From DATAFT01 sp035544635 (lineage in GTDB: Bacteria; Acidobacteriota; Thermoanaerobaculia; Multivoradales; Multivoraceae): a stretch of 9,911 bases of DNA. How positions within the stretch are numbered: position 1 is the stretch's first letter; every line of letters begins with the position of its first letter. The notes below the pieces were generated by a model, which was given only the letters and a program-made list of their open reading frames with translations, did no database searches and was not told the DNA's origin. Both the position numbers and the translations under genes were made by a program. The DNA is taken from the NCBI GenBank assembly GCA_035544635.1, contig DATKDQ010000135.1:1-9911 (forward strand). The letters run 5' to 3'. This document shows, piece after piece, positions 7,506 to 9,911 of this stretch.

Positions 7506-7608
7506 GCGCGCGAGTCGCTGCGGACAGCTCGATGCTCGCAGCTCGCAGAAGTGCCTCCGCCGAGACCTCCTGCGCCGGCTGCCGACGCTGGGCCTGCGCG
7601 CGAGTCGC
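7506..7608. repeat. Pair of 13-bp direct repeats in the divergent intergenic region
   Basis: GCGCGCGAGTCGC occurs identically at 7506-7518 and 7596-7608, 90 bp apart. Each copy lies next to or just upstream of a candidate -10 element: one for the minus-strand methyltransferase, one for the plus-strand phosphotransferase. The intervening stretch also has an inverted pair, GCTGCG (7517-7522) and CGCAGC (7537-7542), and a tandem GCTCGCA (7534-7547). These could be operator half-sites. In such GC-rich DNA part of this could be chance. Confidence 0.4.
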
Positions 7609-7622
7609 AACGCGCCGGGCGT

Positions 7623-7628
7623 TATGAT
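7623..7628 (+). promoter_or_regulatory. Candidate -10 element for the phosphotransferase gene
   Basis: TATGAT (five of six matches to TATAAT) stands out in a very GC-rich gap, about 104 bases upstream of the phosphotransferase ATG. No convincing TTGACA-like -35 is seen at 16-18 bp. The second copy of the 13-bp repeat (7596-7608) occupies the -35 region instead, which would fit an activator-dependent promoter or another sigma factor. This is a pattern match only. Confidence 0.35.
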
Positions 7629-7716
7629 GCGCGCCCGTCAGGCGGCCCGCCGGTCACGCGCCCATCGCCCGAGCCGACCCGAAGGGAGGGCGGCGGCGCG
7701 GTCCGCGACGCCGATT

Positions 7717-7732
7717 GGGAGGTGAGACAGAT
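7717..7732 (+). promoter_or_regulatory. Strong ribosome binding site that fixes the phosphotransferase start
   Basis: GGGAGGTGAG at 7717-7726 contains a near-perfect anti-16S match (GGAGGTGA) seven bases before ATG 7733. An in-frame TTG at 7715 would sit on the ribosome binding site itself, so ATG 7733 is the start. Confidence 0.85.
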
Positions 7733-8737
7733 ATGGAGCTCTCCGAGCTCGAGCCCAAGCTCGTCGTCTTCGGCCGTGCCATGTACGACGACCCGCACGC
7801 CGAGGTCAGGGGCGTTCACAAGATGCCCGGGCACGCCGGGTTCTCGTACGGGTTCACGGTCGAGAGCCGCGGGACCACCGAGAGCTGGTACCTCCGCCTC
7901 CCGCCGCCGAACGTGCGCTGGGTCGGCACCGCCGACGTCCTGCGGCAGGTGGCGGTGCTGAACGCGCTCGACGGCACCGCGGTGCCGCACTGCTCGGTGC
8001 GCTGGTCGGGCGACGACTTACGGTGGTTCGGCTGCCCCTACTTCGTGGTGCCGAAGCTCGAGGGCAGGACGATGGCGTTCATCGACAACCCCTGGCTCGC
8101 GGACCTCGATCGCGAAGCGCGCTGGAGCATGGGGCGCCAGGCCATGACCGCGCTGGCCGAGCTCCATCGCGTCGACTGGCGCCAGGCGCCGTACCTCGGC
8201 GACCCGATCCCGCTCGACGACGACGTGACCCGCTGGGACCGCTTCATGCCCAAGGTGGCGGAGCCGGAGCGCCTGCGTGCCGCGCCGGAGGTCCGGCAGC
8301 TCCTGCTCGCGCGCCTGCCGGCCAAGACCCACGTCGGCATCTTCCACGGCGACTTCCAGTGGTCGAACCTGTTCTACTCCTCCGAGGGGAAGCTGCTCGC
8401 GGTCATCGACTGGGAGCTGGTGGGAGTCGGCGCCACGCTCAACGACGTGGGGTGGATCGCGACCTTCAACGATGCCGGCGCGTGGAGCGCGGAGCGCAAG
8501 CCGTCGACGCTGATGCCGCACGCCGACGAGCTGGTCGCGATGTACGTCGAGGCCTGGGGCTCGCCAGTCGAGCACCTCGACTGGTTCCGCGCGCTCGCGG
8601 CCTACAAGTTCGCGATCATCAGCGGATTCAACCTGGCGCTCCACCGTCGCGGCAAGCGCGAGGATCCGGTGTGGGAGACGACCGCGCTCTCGATCGAGCC
8701 GCTGCTGGAACGGGCGAGGCAACTTCTCCAGATCTAG
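7733..8737 (+). CDS. Phosphotransferase family protein (APH / ACAD10-like kinase fold)
   Basis: A 334-residue protein of the aminoglycoside phosphotransferase-like kinase superfamily. Its nearest type seems to be the ACAD10/choline-kinase-like group often annotated simply as phosphotransferase family. An N-lobe strand YLRLPPPN (53-60) corresponds to the family's LRRPP strand, and the following helix is ADVLRQVAVLNAL (67-79). PYFVVPKLEG (102-111) is the hinge. The catalytic loop is HGDFQWSN (205-212), with D207 as base and N212 as metal ligand. The second metal-binding motif is IDWE (225-228). All essential residues are present. The phosphate acceptor is unknown. Relatives in soil bacteria often sit near acyl-CoA metabolism genes, which are not seen here, and nothing specifically indicates drug resistance. 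It is divergent from the methyltransferase, and its stop TAG overlaps the convergent CopC-like gene in a shared CTAG. Confidence 0.9.
   Translation: MELSELEPKLVVFGRAMYDDPHAEVRGVHKMPGHAGFSYGFTVESRGTTESWYLRLPPPNVRWVGTADVLRQVAVLNALDGTAVPHCSVRWSGDDLRWFGCPYFVVPKLEGRTMAFIDNPWLADLDREARWSMGRQAMTALAELHRVDWRQAPYLGDPIPLDDDVTRWDRFMPKVAEPERLRAAPEVRQLLLARLPAKTHVGIFHGDFQWSNLFYSSEGKLLAVIDWELVGVGATLNDVGWIATFNDAGAWSAERKPSTLMPHADELVAMYVEAWGSPVEHLDWFRALAAYKFAIISGFNLALHRRGKREDPVWETTALSIEPLLERARQLLQI
8734..8737. other. Shared CTAG: overlapping stop codons of convergent genes
   Basis: The plus-strand phosphotransferase ends with TAG at 8735-8737. The minus-strand CopC-like gene ends with TAG read from 8736 to 8734. 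The palindrome CTAG serves both strands, so the genes overlap by 4 bp and there is no intergenic space for a terminator. Any terminator must lie inside the opposing coding region. Confidence 0.9.
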
Positions 8738-9111
8738 GAAGGCTGGCCCCGCTTGACGACGAACCTCCACTCGCCCTCGCTGGTCGACCCGTCGGTGCCG
8801 ACGGCGCGCCAGCGCGCGGTGTACTCGCCGTCCGCCACCCGGCCGACGATGCGCGCCATGAGGTCGTTCTCACCCATGGTGTGAAGACCCTCGACGCGGA
8901 GCTCGCCCTCGGGACCTCGGAGCGTGAGCTCGCTCTTCGCCGGGTCGGGCAGGACGTCGAAGAAGACGCGGAGATGCTGCGGCGGCCGGCTCAGGGTCTC
9001 GCCCCTCCCCGGATCCATGCGCTGCGCCTGGAGCGCCGACGCGGCGGCGGCGGCGCCGAGGCCGGCGAAGAGAAGGATCGCGAGCTGGATGAGGGCACGG
9101 TGATGGCGCAT
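8734..9111 (-). CDS. Exported CopC-like domain protein lacking the usual copper ligands
   Basis: A 125-residue protein. It has an N-terminal signal-like segment: basic RHHR, a hydrophobic stretch at about 8-25, and a likely cleavage after AxA-type residues near 24-26. A single CopC/YobA-like beta-sandwich domain follows. Family features are the opening P-G-R-G-E-T-L-S-R-PP-x-x-L-R-V-F-F pattern (35-51, equivalent to PADG-x-L-x-x-PP-x-x-V-x-L-x-F) and the closing DGEYTARWRAVGTDGSTSEGEWRF split over 94-117. CopC proteins normally bind Cu(II) through a histidine at the mature N-terminus and a histidine in a DGH motif. Here the mature N-terminus has no histidine and the DGH position reads DGS, so copper binding is doubtful. 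The start is ATG at 9111, with AGGAG at 9122-9118 six bases upstream. The open frame extends further upstream, but that part only mirrors the nitroreductase. Periplasmic or secreted; role unknown. Confidence 0.8.
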   Translation of the reverse strand: MRHHRALIQLAILLFAGLGAAAAASALQAQRMDPGRGETLSRPPQHLRVFFDVLPDPAKSELTLRGPEGELRVEGLHTMGENDLMARIVGRVADGEYTARWRAVGTDGSTSEGEWRFVVKRGQPS

Positions 9112-9117
9112 CTTCGG

Positions 9118-9122
9118 CTCCT
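9118..9122 (-). promoter_or_regulatory. Ribosome binding site choosing the CopC-like start
   Basis: AGGAG on the minus strand stands six bases before ATG 9111. It favours this ATG over the longer in-frame upstream extension, as does the signal-peptide-like sequence that begins exactly there. Confidence 0.7.
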
Positions 9123-9280
9123 GGTCGGGCGGGGCGCGACGACCCTCCGCGCCGTTCTCGGATCGATTCAACCTATCAAACGCACCGGCGACCCGCGGTC
9201 TTCCCGGCGGAGCTTTCGAGCGCTGCTCCTCGATCGTGCCCGGGTCGCGGCCGACGCCCCGCGCGGCGCCGCGACGGTTG

Positions 9281-9286
9281 TATCCT
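9281..9286 (+). promoter_or_regulatory. Candidate -10 element immediately upstream of the nitroreductase gene
   Basis: TATCCT fits TANNNT and ends eight bases before ATG 9295. No Shine-Dalgarno is visible before the ATG, so transcription starting almost at the start codon (a leaderless mRNA) is possible. There is no clear -35. A 12-bp perfect palindrome at 9262-9273 lies just upstream and could be an operator. Confidence 0.3.
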
Positions 9287-9294
9287 AGGCGCCC

Positions 9295-9911
9295 ATGGCC
9301 GATCCCAACCCTGGCCTCTTCGAGATCCTCTACTCCTGCCGCGCCATGCGCCGGTTGAAGCCCGACCCGGTGCCGCGGGAGCTGCTGTTGAAGCTGATCG
9401 ACGCGGCGACTCAGGCGCCCTCCGGCTCGAACCTGCAGAGCGCGCGCTGGATCGTCGCAGAGAGCCCGGAGCAGAAGGCGAGGCTCGCCGAGCTCAACAG
9501 GAAGGCGGTCGAGGCCTACGTTGCACCGGCGGCCGGCCGCCCGGAGGCGCTGCCCCACCAGAGCGCGGACAAGCGCCGGCGCATGCTCGAGGCCGTGCTG
9601 TGGCAGAAGGATCACCTGCACGAGGCGCCGGCGCTGATCGTCGCCAGCTACGAGTTTCCGGCGAAGGTGACGCCCGGCGACGCGGCGCGCGCGGCGGGAT
9701 CGGTGTGGCCGGGAGTGCAGAACCTGCTCCTCGCGGCGCGAGCCCTGGGCCTCGGCGCCGCGCCGACCACCCTGGCGCTGGTCGATCGCGCGGCGGCGGC
9801 CGAGGTGCTCGGGCTGCCCGAGAACGTCGCCGCGTACTGTCTCGTCCCGGTCGGCTGGCCGATGGGCAGGTTCGGTCCGGTGACGCGGCTCCCGGTCGAG
9901 GAGACGGTGCG
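9295..9911 (+). CDS. Nitroreductase family FMN protein (3' end cut by window)
   Basis: 205 codons are visible and the frame is open at the window end. Family members of this type have about 210-220 residues, so only a few are missing. It should be an FMN-binding, usually dimeric, NAD(P)H- or F420H2-linked reductase of the cytoplasm. FMN-phosphate contacts are expected from SCRAMRRL (14-21). APSGSNLQ (41-48) is the conserved second flavin motif, GLGAAPTTL (152-160) the third, and PVGWP (185-189) the final strand. The overall pattern resembles the Rv3368c-type subgroup. The C-terminal domain of FbiB, which reduces dehydro-F420, has the same fold. A role in F420 maturation is therefore conceivable, but the gene is about 5.8 kb from cofC and divergent from the CopC-like gene. 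The ATG at 9295 has no Shine-Dalgarno, and the family's N-terminus (FEILYSCRAMRRLKPDPVP) begins a few residues later, which fits this start. Confidence 0.88.
   Translation, partial: MADPNPGLFEILYSCRAMRRLKPDPVPRELLLKLIDAATQAPSGSNLQSARWIVAESPEQKARLAELNRKAVEAYVAPAAGRPEALPHQSADKRRRMLEAVLWQKDHLHEAPALIVASYEFPAKVTPGDAARAAGSVWPGVQNLLLAARALGLGAAPTTLALVDRAAAAEVLGLPENVAAYCLVPVGWPMGRFGPVTRLPVEETV

Noticed and set aside
7715..7732. TTG at 7715 as start of the phosphotransferase
   Set aside because: It overlaps the GGGAGGTGAG ribosome binding site, which is placed correctly for ATG 7733.
7733..8737. Aminoglycoside resistance gene
   Set aside because: The HGDxxxxN and DWE motifs are common to the whole APH-like superfamily. 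The LRLPPP strand and overall pattern fit the ACAD10-like group, and there is no mobile or resistance context.
9112..9621. Upstream extension of the CopC-like gene to about 295 residues
   Set aside because: The added part is antisense to the nitroreductase gene and resembles no protein. A Shine-Dalgarno and a signal peptide mark ATG 9111 as the start.
1..9911. CRISPR arrays, tRNA or rRNA genes, insertion sequences, phage genes
   Set aside because: No regularly spaced repeats, cloverleaf-like sequences, terminal inverted repeats or transposase/integrase motifs were seen on either strand.

Overview
This is a very GC-rich bacterial window containing seven complete or nearly complete genes and one gene tail. 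Genes fill almost all of it, and no gene-free stretch exceeds about 270 bp. Its core is two deazaflavin (coenzyme F420) biosynthesis genes on the minus strand: a CofC/FbiD-type guanylyltransferase and a fused CofG-CofH FO synthase (FbiC). Their start and stop codons overlap. Upstream of them on the same strand are a membrane-anchored Ser/Thr kinase with an extracytoplasmic PD40 (TolB/WD40-like) propeller and a winged-helix SAM methyltransferase. The kinase architecture with many SPDG repeats is typical of Acidobacteriota and some other soil phyla. Fused FbiC occurs in Actinobacteria and several uncultured soil lineages. The organism is therefore probably an aerobic, high-GC, soil-type bacterium outside the model groups, but the phylum cannot be fixed from this window.

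Layout. Positions 3-137 (+) hold the C-terminal tail of a probable LLM-class (luciferase-like, often F420-dependent) oxidoreductase, convergent with fbiC. Positions 7464 down to 253 (-) hold methyltransferase, kinase, cofC and fbiC, with gaps of 21 bp, 64 bp and a 4-nt overlap. This could be one transcription unit, or two if the kinase has its own promoter. Positions 7465-7732 are a divergent intergenic region with -10-like elements for both sides and a 13-bp direct repeat. Positions 7733-8737 (+) encode an APH/ACAD10-type phosphotransferase. Its stop codon shares a CTAG palindrome with the stop of a convergent small exported CopC-like protein (8734-9111, -). Positions 9295-9911 (+) encode a nitroreductase-family flavoprotein cut off by the window end.

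How the genes fit together. CofC activates a phospholactate-type precursor with GTP and FbiC makes the FO chromophore. The next steps (CofD/FbiA transfer and CofE/FbiB glutamylation) are not in the window. The LLM oxidoreductase tail is a plausible F420 user. The nitroreductase belongs to an FMN fold also found in the C-terminal half of FbiB, but a role in F420 metabolism is only a possibility. The kinase, methyltransferase, phosphotransferase and CopC-like protein have no proven link to F420. I see no RNA gene, CRISPR array, insertion sequence or phage feature. No clearly undescribed system is evident. The points most worth checking are the kinase-cofC-fbiC arrangement, two start codons that look leaderless, and a CopC-like protein lacking the usual copper ligands.
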